A stretch of DNA of 64,000 nucleotides from Selaginella moellendorffii. Taxonomy: Eukaryota > Streptophyta > Lycopodiopsida > Selaginellales > Selaginellaceae. The stretch is from NCBI RefSeq assembly GCF_000143415.4, contig NW_003314271.1:785591-849590 (forward strand), in the 5' to 3' direction. Positions 54,134-64,000 of this stretch are shown piece after piece. The translations under genes were made by a program, and so were the position numbers. The notes under the pieces were generated by a model. That model was not told the origin of the DNA. It did not search any database and saw only the letters and a program-made list of their open reading frames with translations. Numbering within the stretch: the stretch's first letter is position 1; every line of letters begins with the position of its first letter.

Positions 54134-57100
54134 TCAAACCTGTAAGGAAGAATCCAAAGCTTGTAGTGTAAATGGCTCCCCCTCGAAAGTTGCTCCTTTC
54201 TCCTTGAGAGTCTTCTCCATGAACTGAGACCAGTCAAAATTTTAAATCCGAAAGAGCTCACAACCCAATCAAACCTCCTGCGTGATGTTTTCATGCACAA
54301 CTAGCTGCTCAACCAAAGCTTCAAGCACTTGTTTGTTTCGTGCCAGAATCTGGCTGGCTCGGTCACAAGCAACAGTGAGAAGCTGCCACCAAAACAAGAG
54401 TAAGAAAACACAAGACTGGTCCATTGTAATGATCAATTACCTTCGTGACCTTTCTCTCTATCACCGTCATCTCCTGCAAGCCCATATCCATTGGGCCCTC
54501 CTGTTCATCAAACAAAGATAAGAAAGCTTCAAGATTTTCATTCTAGTGCTCACCCCTTTGCTACGGTACACCATCGGACTGTCATCCAAAGCCCATCCAT
54601 ACTCCATGACCATATCTGCCGCAATCTACACCAAACAGTTCCCCTAGCAAATGAGTAAGAAAAAAGTTTAGTAGCTCAACCTGCTTGGCCTCTTCAAGCT
54701 GTGGTTCTGCAAGGTTGTTCCTGTCCAGGACCGGCATTAGCATGCAGCATGCTACGTGAGAGGCATAGCATAAAACTAGTTTTTTCTCAAGGTAGTTTCT
54801 GGTCTGCGTGTGCGTTTCCAGATATCCTTCTTCAACTCTCCTTGTTAGCCTCGTCCATGCAATCCCCTGACATGGAAGAACTTGGAAATAAAAATGATTT
54901 CCTTGAAACATACAACTTGTACCTCCCACGATGTTTCGTCTAGCCATATGTATTCGACAATATCAAAGTTGGGAAGCAAACGCGCAAGCAAGCCTCGAGC
55001 AGCAGCCCATACCGCGTGAGGATACTTCGTTTCTCTCGTCCACTGCCGCAAGAAGTTACAGCCAGGACAAGAAAAACACATTGGGAAAAACACGTACTTA
55101 CCGGATAAAGAGGATCATGGAACTCGATTCCTGGCTTTGATCTGCCTCGCACGTCCATATACCGAACAGTCATTTCGAAATCCTCCTTGGTAACACGGAG
55201 GCCGAGCCAATCAATCACGCTCTGATCCCATTTCTTGAGGAGAGGTGTCTTCCTAATCCATTCTGGTACGATTTTGTTATATTTCTGCAAAACAAACCAA
55301 AAAAAAAAACATAAGTTGGTGCACTGTAGAAAAGCAGTATACGTTACATCTAATATGCACAGATAACTAAAAAGCTCTTCCTCGTCTTTGGTTTTCCAGT
55401 GAGTAGCGCATTGTTGCAAATTAACGGGAATAGGCTCAAGGTCAACATAAGTAAGGCCTTCTGTCTTCTCTGCTACCTGGACGAGAAAAGATTCTAACCA
55501 GTTAAGTGAAATTTATACACGCGAGAACTAACCTCTGCCCAATTTACCCAGTCAACCACATGGGGAAACATGGTGTTCCGAGCAATCAGACGAAGCATTT
55601 GCTCACGCTGAGTTCTGTTGGGCGGAAGCAATTTAATTGTCCTATCCATTCGTCCCGGTCTACGCAGAGCTTCATCTATCCTCTCAGGATGGCTAGTTGT
55701 AGCAAGTACAACCACGCCTTCCTGTGTTTCAAACCTGAAAAAATGGTCAGTAAGTTAGAACAGGGAAAATTTACATCAAACAAAGAAGCCATACCCATCA
55801 AGCTCCACGAGCATTTGATTTATCAGAGTCTCTAGCTCCTGTGTGTCTAAATGCATGGTCTCTCCTCGCTTGCCAACGAAGTCGTCAAAGTCGTCCATGA
55901 AGAGGATAATAGGTGCCTGCACAAAGGCAATTAATCAAGCGGGACAGCAGCCTAAAGTAAAGACTTACGAACTGTCGGGCCGTCTTAAAAAGCTCACGAA
56001 CATTTGCAGCCTTTTGCCCAACCCATTCCCCTCCGCCTTGTAAATCAAAACTTTGCAGCTCAACGACTGGAACTCGCGCTTCGGATGCGATGGCTCGAGC
56101 CAGTGTCGTCTTTCCGGTTCCTGTTTCTCCTACAATGATAACGCCCTGCAGAACATAAATAAAGCTCAAGCGGCCGACAGAAAAACAATTACGACAAAGT
56201 TATTACCCGCGGAGCCCGTGCACCTAATTTTTTGAAAGCTCCCGGATCTCTCAGGAAGCTGACGACTTCATCTACCTCTTCTCTAAAAGTCTCAATACCA
56301 ACAAAATCGTTTAGCGAGACTGGTGGCTTTCGTATTCTCTGTAAATAAAAAGTAATCAATTTACCGACCAAAAATCCACATATGAGCCTTACCTTCATCT
56401 TATCAAACACTCTCTTGATAGGATTTGTAGTTACTTGCTTCAGAAGAGGTGTCATCTCTTTGTAGACCTTCATATGTAGTTCCACAGCTTTGTCATACTG
56501 AGACTTAGGCAGTGGAGGAGGTCCAATAAAACGGTAAATGGCTTTTGCCACCCGTGTTACGACAAACAAGAGCGGAACACCAACCACGTAAATACGAAGT
56601 GGAAGATCCATCCAAAACGGCAACGCGATCTGACGAGCATCAAACTTAGCCTGGGCTGCCGTCTGCCATTTCATAAGAAATGTCGGTTCAAGAAACTCTG
56701 ACCCCTTTGGTAGTTCAAACCCAATCATTTCTCGCACCTGTCATAAGAAGTTTGTAAAATGAACACAAGAAAACGCGACAACACACTGACCAGGCGAGGA
56801 AGCTTAAGAATTGCCGGGTAACCGAATCGCACCATCAGTTCTCCCAAAAGAGCGTCAAGGCTTTCAAAGTATAAGTCTCTAGCTGCTGCAACGATGCCCA
56901 AGTTCCATACGTACAAAACAGCGTCTATCAGCATGACGAAAGGAAGCCTGATCAACTGGAAAGCGGACCACTCTCGTAAAGGTATCCACATTTTTTCCAT
57001 CACTGTAGGGATTTTGTTCTCCTTTAACATAGCATAAAACGCGTCGAAGGCACCAACGTCTTCCAACCTTTCGTTCAGATCCTAAACAAGATTGAAAAAG

Positions 57101-58885
57101 AAAATCTGATCACCAAAACAAGGAAATTACAGTTTACTTACCTCGACATCGACAACGTACTCTTGATCGTCACCTTTGAGGCCCACAAAGATGACACGAA
57201 GGTCATGCCGGATTCTTACGTGATGGACGAGATTCTTCTCTACAGCATACATGGCCGCTGCGTCTGACATTTCCCACCGCCGAGATTTCTCATTATACCA
57301 AGTGTTCTGGAGAACTCTATCCCTCGCTAAAAGCAATTTCTCCTACAGAAGAAAATTAGAAAAAACAAAACTACTTCAAATCGAAAGTAAGATACCTGCT
57401 GCTCTTGAATATATTTCTTGCCAGCCTCCGGATGGTCGAGCAAGTGCTGCTTTAATTCTTCTTTTTTGATCGAGCACCACTTCCGCCATCCCAAAATTGT
57501 CTTCACGGCTTCAGGGCCCGGAACGTCTGAGACGCTTCCCCCTAGAGCAGAATAAAGTTCGATCGATCCTAGTTTTCCGTCAACAGCCGACACTGCTTTT
57601 CTTTCATCGGAACCAGCAAACTGGATATGCCGTCGAAGCAATTCATCCACCTCAGATTTCACGGTACTGTCGACTGGCACTACGCCTTTCTCCTGTTTGT
57701 CTAAAGCCAGTGGCAAAATACTTTCCTCCCATATTTCTTTCCCTGACGCTCTAAGATCGTTCGCTATGCGTGACTCTAGACGTTCGGGCAGCCGGAACCT
57801 GAACAGAACGGAATTCTTTAGTGTCTCGCTCACTCCAACAGGCACTCTTACTTGGCAGCCTCCTCGAGCTCCGCCGCAAAAATGGCAGTAAAGTTTGGTA
57901 TCTCGTGCCACGCCCTCAGCCACCCCTCGTACTCGGATCCCACAAGCTCCGCTTTCACGTTCACAATTTTAGCTCTCAGCTCCTCGGTCTTTGAAAAGAA
58001 TAGCGATTCCTGAGCATCGACTTGGTCATCCGATTCCGACTTCGGAGAGAAAGCCTTCGTTGAGCCACCTAGATCGTCCTCTGCTGGTTGCGTTTCTGCA
58101 GCGTCAAACTTCTTTCTCAAACCAGGAAAGCCATCCATAGCCTCGTTGAGCTCCTTCATCAGGGACGCTTCTTCCTTCCTCAGCTTAGCCAGGTGCGAGC
58201 TCGTCTTTAGCAAAACCTCTCCTTGCAACCTTCGAGCTCCCATCGTCAACTTTCGCCGGGCTTGCACTAGAGCCCCGCGGACTCTAAATTCCACCTCGAG
58301 GCTCCGGGCTTCGGACTTCCCAGCCAGTTCCTCAATCTCTTTCAGCATGTCCTTGACACCAAGCACTTCCCTGTACATCAATTCCCTCTCTTCGATTCCC
58401 TGCCGGAACTTCTCAAACCTCTTGTCCAAGCCATAGATCTCAAACAATCTCTTCCTCATCGGTCCCATCTGCTCCATCTCTCGATGAAACCCGTCCTTCC
58501 ACTCCACAAATCTAGAATGTAAATCCGGGGCTGTGATCTTCTGCTCTTCCTCCTCTCCCACAAAAGCAGGAGCAGCAAACGCCGGGCGATGAGCTCCCAA
58601 GGCAGCCAGAGCGACAACAGCGATTCCAACCCCCAAAATCTTCGCCAAGCTCCCAAGCCAGCCAGAATCCCGTCGCTCGATGGACGGCAAATCCGCAGGA
58701 AAATTGGCTGCCCGTCGCCTGGGAGCGCTGCGAAGCCGCTCTACCGCGAGATTATGCCCTGCATTGCTCCCTGCCTTCGCTCTGACAAGAATCTTACCCC
58801 GGCGAGACGAATGCGGGGCAGGAATCCTGCTCCGGGCGCTCGGATTCGTCGGGCACGCCAGCAAGAGCAGCGATACGGCTCCCAT
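54134..58885 (-). CDS. FTSHI5: FTSHI5-like inactive FtsH protease, chloroplastic
   Basis: About 17 exons with introns of roughly 50 bp (for example 57,799-57,851, 57,343-57,395 and 54,224-54,274). The first exon gives a transit-peptide-like start rich in Ser/Arg and a hydrophobic segment ending AFAAPA (about residues 75-105), then a long coiled coil. Further membrane segments come from the exons near 56,950 and 56,600. The AAA domain has Walker A GETGTGKTTLA (around 56,125), a Walker B-like MDDFDDF (around 55,895) and the arginine motif RRPGRMDR. Where active FtsH has HExxH, this has CYASHVA, so zinc protease activity is not expected. The segment WTRETKYPHAVWAA and its long C-terminal part match FTSHI5 of Arabidopsis as I recall it. 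FTSHI5 belongs to the Ycf2-FtsHi import motor at the inner envelope. The stop at 54,134-54,136 assumes the last intron is spliced; otherwise the frame ends at 54,269. Confidence 0.9.
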
Positions 58886-59203
58886 CGCGCATCCCCGTCG
58901 CTCAAACCCCAGCCATGCCTGTGTAAACCCTAAACCTCAACCAAGCAGTCACTAATATCGACGGCTGTAATGCTTCCACGTGGAGGTGGGAAATCGCGGC
59001 TCAAACTCAGGCGTCCAAATATAACAAACCCCTGTTTAAACCCTAACACCGTTCACACATTTTTTTGTTCTTCTTCCTCTTCTTCTTTCTTCGCGCGAGG
59101 CGCATTCTATCTAATAATCCTCTCACACTCTTGCGCGGCGATCGATCGCCCGCATTCTTTCGCAGCGCCAGCATCTCCATTCTTTCCAGCGCTCGGCGAT
59201 CTC
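58886..59203. promoter_or_regulatory. Shared divergent promoter with two telo-boxes
   Basis: 318 bp separate the start codons of the FTSHI5-like and glucanase genes. AAACCCTAA occurs at 58,925-58,933 and 59,038-59,046. A pyrimidine-rich tract (59,059-59,095) precedes the glucanase start, as in many plant 5' UTRs. Confidence 0.6.
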
Positions 59204-61123
59204 ATGGGTTCAATCGCGCTCCCGTCGCGGCGCTGGATCTTGATCGCGCTCGTGGCAGCGGCGGTGGCGCTGGCAGCGATGACGGGCGTGGATTCCGTGG
59301 GCGTGAATTGGGGCACAGTCACGTCTCACCGCCTCCCGGACAAGATGATCGTCAAGCTGCTCCAGGAAAGCCGGATTTCCAAGGTGAAGCTCTTCGACGC
59401 GGATCCCAGCGTGATCCGGGCCTTCGCAGGGACCGATTTGGAGCTCATGGTGGCGGTTCCAAACGATCTCCTCGAGGACATGGCGTTTAGCGAGAAGGCC
59501 GCGCGGAGATTTGTGCGAAGAAACATCACTAAGTTCTTATCCCACCAAGATGGCGTCAATATCAGGTATTTACACTCTTGCTCTTCCATACCCAGCCTTC
59601 TAGGGAGTTTTTTTCTCGTTTCTTCTTCCTCTTCCACTTTGTTCCAGCCTTTGGAGTAAAGGATTTTTAAGTGAGGAGAGAAAAGTGTTGGCACTTATGG
59701 GGTGGTACCAGCTCTAGAAAAACATTTTCTCAAAGCCATTGAGTGCCCAGAATGTGCTTAAAGGCGTACGTACAGTTCCTGGATGCTCGAGTCACTTTAG
59801 AGCTTATGCTTCTGCAAAGAATCTGGAAAGCGTGAAAGTATGATAGGAACTTTTCCCCCTTTTCTTTTTGTTTCATATGATTTCTAGAGCGATCAGTCTA
59901 CACGTTTTGGAGCTAAACAGTGTGATAGGAAGATAAGTTTTTCTAGTGCTAGCTCGAGATGCTTGATTTAATCCATTCGTGATTGGTTTGGATCTCACAG
60001 GTACATTGCGGTGGGAAACGAACCTTTTCTCAAAGCCTACAACGGATCATACGAGGACGTGACCATCCCGGCCATCCGAAACATGCAACAGGCGATCGAA
60101 CAGGCCGGGATCCAACACAAGGTGACGCTGGTGGTACCACTCAACGCAGACATTCTCACTAGCTCCGGCAACTCAGGCAAACCATCGCAAGGAGCCATCC
60201 GCCCCGACATCCGGAGGCTGATGCGAACGATCCTCGAGTTCCTGGACAAGCACAAAGCTCCCTTCGTCATCAACATGTATCCCTTCCTCAGCTTGCAACA
60301 AGACTCTCACTTCCCAAGCGACTTCGCCTTCTTCGACGGCACCGCGCACGTCCTGTCCGACGGCAGAAACATCTACTCAAACGTTTTCGACGCGAGCTAC
60401 GACTTGCTCGTCTCGGCGCTGGCGAGAGAAGGTTTCCCAGACATGGAGATCGTCGTGGGAGAGGTCGGCTGGCCAACCGATGGAGATATCTATGCAAACA
60501 TCCCAAACGCGCAGCGGTTCAACCAGCAGCTCATCCGGCACGTAACCAGCAACCGAGGCACACCACTCCGGCCGGGGATCCCGATCGAGATATACATCTT
60601 CGGCCTCGTCGACGAGGACCGGAAGAGCGTTCTTCCGGGCAACTTTGAGCGGCACTGGGGGCTTTACCGCTACGATGGCAAGCCGAAGTACTCGCTGGAC
60701 GTGTCCGGCCGCGGTGGAAACGGTCTGAGCAGCCCGATCAACCTCATGAGCGTCTCCGGGGTGACTTACCTCCCGTCGCGCTGGTGCGTTCTCAATCCGG
60801 AAGTGGACGATCTCTCCAAGCTTCCGGCGACGATAAGCTACGCTTGCAGCTATGCCGACTGTAGCACGCTCGCTTACGGGGGATCTTGCAACCACATTGG
60901 ACGGACAGGGAATGCTTCGTATGCTTTCAACAGCTTCTACCAGATGAACAACCAGCGTACCGAGAGCTGCCACTTTGGAGGGCTGGGGATGATCACGGAG
61001 ACTGATCCTTCCAGTGGGAACTGCCAGTTTCGGGTGGAGATCACGCCTTGGTCGGCTGCTAGTACTGTGTGGAGAGGTGGTGCTGCTCTCCTCGTGGTTT
61101 CCTTGTTGGTAGCTTTGTCGTAA
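59204..61123 (+). CDS. GPI-anchored GH17 glucan endo-1,3-beta-glucosidase with X8 domain
   Basis: Two exons (59,204-59,565 and 60,001-61,123) joined in frame give 494 residues. The ATG at 59,204 is chosen because it starts a signal peptide (WILIALVAAAVALAAM) directly followed by the mature GH17 start VGVNWGT. The acid/base motif is VGNEPF (Glu 128) and the nucleophile motif VVGEVGWPTDG (Glu 275). An X8/CBM43 module spans about residues 382-466, with WCVLNP, the expected Cys pairs and YAFNSFYQ. The hydrophobic end (GAALLVVSLLVALS) predicts a GPI anchor. Such proteins cut callose at the cell wall or plasmodesmata. The single intron is 435 bp, far longer than those of the neighbours. Confidence 0.95.
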
Positions 61124-61870
61124 TTAAAAGGTTTAAAGGCCATATTTATAGATAGTGCTTATTAAATCATATTTATATTAACAAGTATGACATTTGTATG
61201 TGCATGGTTAGTAGTATTCCTAAGGATTAACTATTTTAATACGGGGTTATGCTCAGAGCGAGTTTATGGGTCTCTCAAGGCTTTTGCTGTTAATATTTGT
61301 CGTCTTAGCAAGCACGTCTTCGATTGTGGTAAGCTTTTCGTTCTATGGAGACTATGTAATCTTTTCCCCATAACATGTTTAGAGATGTGCAAACCAACCT
61401 TGTGGTGGCTTTCTAAGGAGCTGTATCATTATGTCTTTCAAAACTAGAGTCCTAAAAGCCATATGCATGGTTGCTGGCTCATGGAAAAATCTAACACTGC
61501 CTATAAATTCGTGTGGGGAAGGTTTAAATTGCAAGGTTGAGGAATACCAGTTGATTTGCACTGATTATTCGTCCAAACGACTCAACATGGAAGCATATAT
61601 AACTCTTGCCAATGGAACACTTAACTGTTGCAAAGCTCTTTGACAAAACGATAATAACAAAAGGAAAAAAAAAACATTAGTGTTTAGAGCGAAAGCACTG
61701 CACTCTAGTGAAACTTAACTCTTCGATCGCTCTGAAATTGAAACTGAAAGCTTGCCTCATGTGAAGAACTAATCAGCCATAGAGTGGTAGCAAAAAATGT
61801 AACTAATTGTCATGATTTTTATCCATCGCGACAGTGGTGACAATGCTTTTGCCAAGGCATTCCTACAACA
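61124..61870. other. Intergenic, no gene seen
   Basis: The glucanase 3' UTR and the 3' flank of the convergent unknown gene. Short ORFs here (61,187-61,447 and 61,431-61,643) lack any motif and have AT-rich codons unlike the neighbours. Confidence 0.5.
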
Positions 61871-63122
61871 TCAATCCAAACAAGACGTCAAATTAGCAGA
61901 GCTCAAAAACCCCAGTCTACGTACTCCGCTTTTGGCCAAGAGCAAGCTCTCCGCGGTTGGAAAGCTCTGGAGCAGCAGGAAGCAGCGAATCGCTACCAGG
62001 AGCCTTCGAAAGACTGGGGCCTTGAGACGAGTGGAGAAGAGCGAGAAGCCGTTCTCGATGGCCCAGATCGCGAGCTGTTCGTTCTTCACCTGGATCTCGT
62101 CGATGTCAAAGCGGTGTTCCATCTTATCCTGCAGGTCCTCCGCGAGGTTGGGGTCCGGATGAGACGCGCGGCTCCCAGTGGATCCCGCTTTGGCCATCTG
62201 AGCGATCATGGAGGCCGCTCGGTGATCTCTCTTGTTCTCTATCGGCTTCAAGGCCGCCATTCTGTAAACAGCATTCGTGTCTTGTCAACCATAGAACTAT
62301 AACGCTGTACATGACATACCGTCGCCTGTGAGATCTGGATCCGAAAGTCCCTAGCCTGTGACACAAAAATTCCATCATGTCCAGTATCGGGTCGATCCTT
62401 CTAACGTTAAAGTTACGGCATACCGGTTTGCTGGTTGGCTCGGCTGATCGAGTTCGGTCAGACGACTCGCTCGTGGCGTCCCCTCGGTGTGAAGCATTAC
62501 TTCCTCCCTGGAAGATCCACTGTAAAACAAATATCATCTCTTTTCTAGAAAATTTCGAGACTGTTCGCGCATGAACGCTGAGGACTTCCTTGGCTACGAG
62601 TATCCCCGGAAGTTCTTGAGAAAGATGAACTTCAAAGTTATGGAATACCTTTCTGGTTCTGGTTCAAGCTCACGCAAAATCACTTCCTCATCGGAAGAAC
62701 TGCAAACAAAAAAAATCTGGGCATTAGCTCTATTTCTTGAAACTTTCGAGACTTCTTCAAGCATGATCAAAGCTAAGGACTTCCTTCGATCTGATAACGC
62801 ATTGGTAGGCGGTGAAAGGGAGGAGGAGGAGGCAAAACGACGCTCATCGCAATTAATCCTTGGTGCGCCGAGAAACCAGGAAAATCAAAAGAAAATCTTT
62901 AGAAGCTCACATATTACGGGCGAGATCGACCAGAGAGACAGCATCGATGCCGAACGATCACGAAAGACGGTGAAAACAAGCTCCCGACAAGAGAAATTTC
63001 ACAAGCACGCGAGACGCAGCGAGAGATTGCAAGAGAGACGCCTCGCCGATCGGCCTAAACCTCAAACATGATCACGCAGACCTGGCGCCTTGATCGCTGC
63101 CCTCCGCGCTCTCGTCCTCCAT
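61871..63122 (-). CDS. Conserved-looking protein of unknown function, 204 aa
   Basis: Not recognised. Five exons on the minus strand, 63,082-63,122, 62,649-62,699, 62,424-62,519, 62,320-62,355 and 61,871-62,261, all bounded by GT-AG, add up to exactly 615 bases in one open frame. The protein starts MEDESAEGSDQ and is acidic and Ser-rich to about residue 60. It then has a basic patch (SRSHRRR), MAALKPIENKRDHRAA, a charged helical stretch (QDKMEHRFDIDEIQVKNEQ) and a hydrophobic segment (RRLLVAIRCFLLLQSFP) that could be a C-terminal membrane anchor or a buried helix. Its start lies 721 bp from the divergent kinase gene. A plus-strand ORF at 62,571-63,071 lies over its introns and is taken as chance. 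Confidence 0.65.
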
Positions 63123-63843
63123 TTTGCAGGACCTAGCTCGAAGGCGGGCAAAAGAATGATTTGAATGACATGGCCACGCTGTCCACAAACGTGGCAAAAT
63201 CCCAGCCGTCCGATTTCTTCTATGTCCGGTCACGTGATTATGTCCTGCGGCTAAATTAACCTAGAGTATATTCTAGTATCTTTGTGACATTACGCATAAC
63301 ACAAAAAAAAAAGTGAGAGTGAATCTAACCTAACAGAGCATATTCTAAGCACATTCACATTTGCGATTTGCTCTGTAGGCGCATTACCTTTTAGGGCTCT
63401 TGGGGTCTTGATCGCGCGTAGGTGGAAAGATCGCAGGGATCAATGGATCCGAAAGCGAGCAGGCCAGCGGGGTAGCGAGAAGGGCACGGGCCACACGAGC
63501 CGAGCGTTGTTCACGCATTAAATTTCAGGGCGGCACAGTAGTGAATGGGAAAGAAAGGGGCAGTCAATTGACTAGCGACAAAGGGCGATGATTCTTCCTC
63601 CCATGTTTACTGGTCTAAAAGCGTAACTGGTGATGTTCGTGGCGCGACCGGCGCTACGAGGAGCTGTTCTTTTGATCGCCCAAACAGGGGACCCCAATTT
63701 CCCCATCAAATTGGCTGCTCCTGGACGCCAAGATCGATTCTTTCCGTCCTGGGGTCGCTTTGATCGCGGGTTAGTGTCGTAATCTGGAAGAATTCGCAGG
63801 AATTGGCCTGGAATCGAGCAGGATTGGACGAGGAACCAGCGAA
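63123..63843. promoter_or_regulatory. Divergent intergenic region
   Basis: 721 bp between the start of the unknown minus-strand gene and the kinase ATG. It must hold both promoters and 5' UTRs. I recognise no specific site. Confidence 0.4.
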
Positions 63844-64000
63844 ATGGGGGATGACAACGAGGAGGACCGCCAATCCGTGGTATCTAGATCTAGTAGCTGT
63901 AGGAGCAGCAGCAGTAAACCTCACAAGGCCAACGATGCGGGATGGGAGGCGATCCGGTCGGTGGAAGCGCGCGACGGGAACATCAATCTCTCCCACTTCA
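63844..64000 (+). CDS. AGC VIII (D6PK-like) protein kinase, 5' end only
   Basis: The ATG at 63,844 opens a frame that runs to the window end (52 codons). It reads a Ser-rich N terminus, then [13 protein letters not shown] and [11 protein letters not shown], the segment that in plant AGC VIII kinases of the D6PK/KIPK group stands directly before the Gly-rich loop of the catalytic domain. These kinases phosphorylate PIN auxin transporters. The short N terminus (about 35 residues before the motif) is brief for the group. The assignment rests on this motif only, since the kinase core is outside the window. Confidence 0.75.
   Translation, partial: MGDDNEEDRQSVVSRSSSCRSSSSKPHKANDAGWEAIRSVEARDGNINLSHF

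Noticed and set aside
61187-61643. Two short plus-strand ORFs downstream of the glucanase gene
   Set aside because: AT-rich, no motifs, and no splice or family support.
62571-63071. A 166-codon plus-strand ORF
   Set aside because: It overlaps introns and an exon of the well-supported minus-strand gene and has no recognisable domain; its end lies antisense to that gene's first intron.

Overview
This window looks like nuclear DNA of a land plant, most likely the lycophyte Selaginella (inference, not confirmed by a database). The reasons are a chloroplast FtsH-like gene with about 16 introns of roughly 50 bp each, plant telo-boxes, a plant GH17-X8 glucanase, a plant AGC kinase, and LTR elements primed by initiator tRNA-Met. 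Bases 1 to about 53,155 are almost wholly transposable elements. Bases 54,134 to 64,000 are a compact, gene-dense host segment.

Repeat half. Copy A (1-14,089) is the right-hand part of a giant TIR DNA transposon; its left end lies outside the window. After a strip of old LTR debris (14,090-17,473) comes a nested stack whose joints can be read. An old solo LTR (F2) is split by a decayed LARD-like element E (17,474-52,983). E is split by a Ty3/gypsy chromovirus C (19,941-48,558; target duplication GTAGG/ATAGG). C is split inside gag by a second, complete giant transposon, copy B (22,135-43,152; 24-bp TIRs; target duplication GAAA). B is split inside an exon by a young LARD-like element D (24,684-32,207, minus strand; target duplication GTGAC).

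The giant transposon is about 13.5 kb without D. It carries two divergent gene units around a promoter region with telomere-like repeats. The plus-strand unit encodes a roughly 1,020-residue DDE-type transposase candidate. The minus-strand unit is a multi-exon accessory gene with a ParB-like motif, a possible methyltransferase-like motif, a basic and an acidic region, and a C-terminal FCP1/NIF-like (HAD) phosphatase domain. A 22-bp interrupted palindrome, ATGGCRTG-N6-CAYGCCAT, recurs some 25-30 times in these copies. Four of the accessory gene's very short introns contain it, and it also forms both tips of a 192-bp foldback. Copy A has in addition captured a plus-strand fragment of a 2OG-Fe(II) oxygenase-like gene. 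All TE genes in the window are broken, mostly by C-to-T changes that create stops.

Host half. An FTSHI5-like gene (minus) and a GH17-X8 beta-1,3-glucanase gene (plus) diverge from a 318-bp promoter with two telo-boxes. Next comes a five-exon minus-strand gene of unknown function (204 aa), then the first 157 bases of an AGC VIII (D6PK-like) kinase gene that runs off the window.
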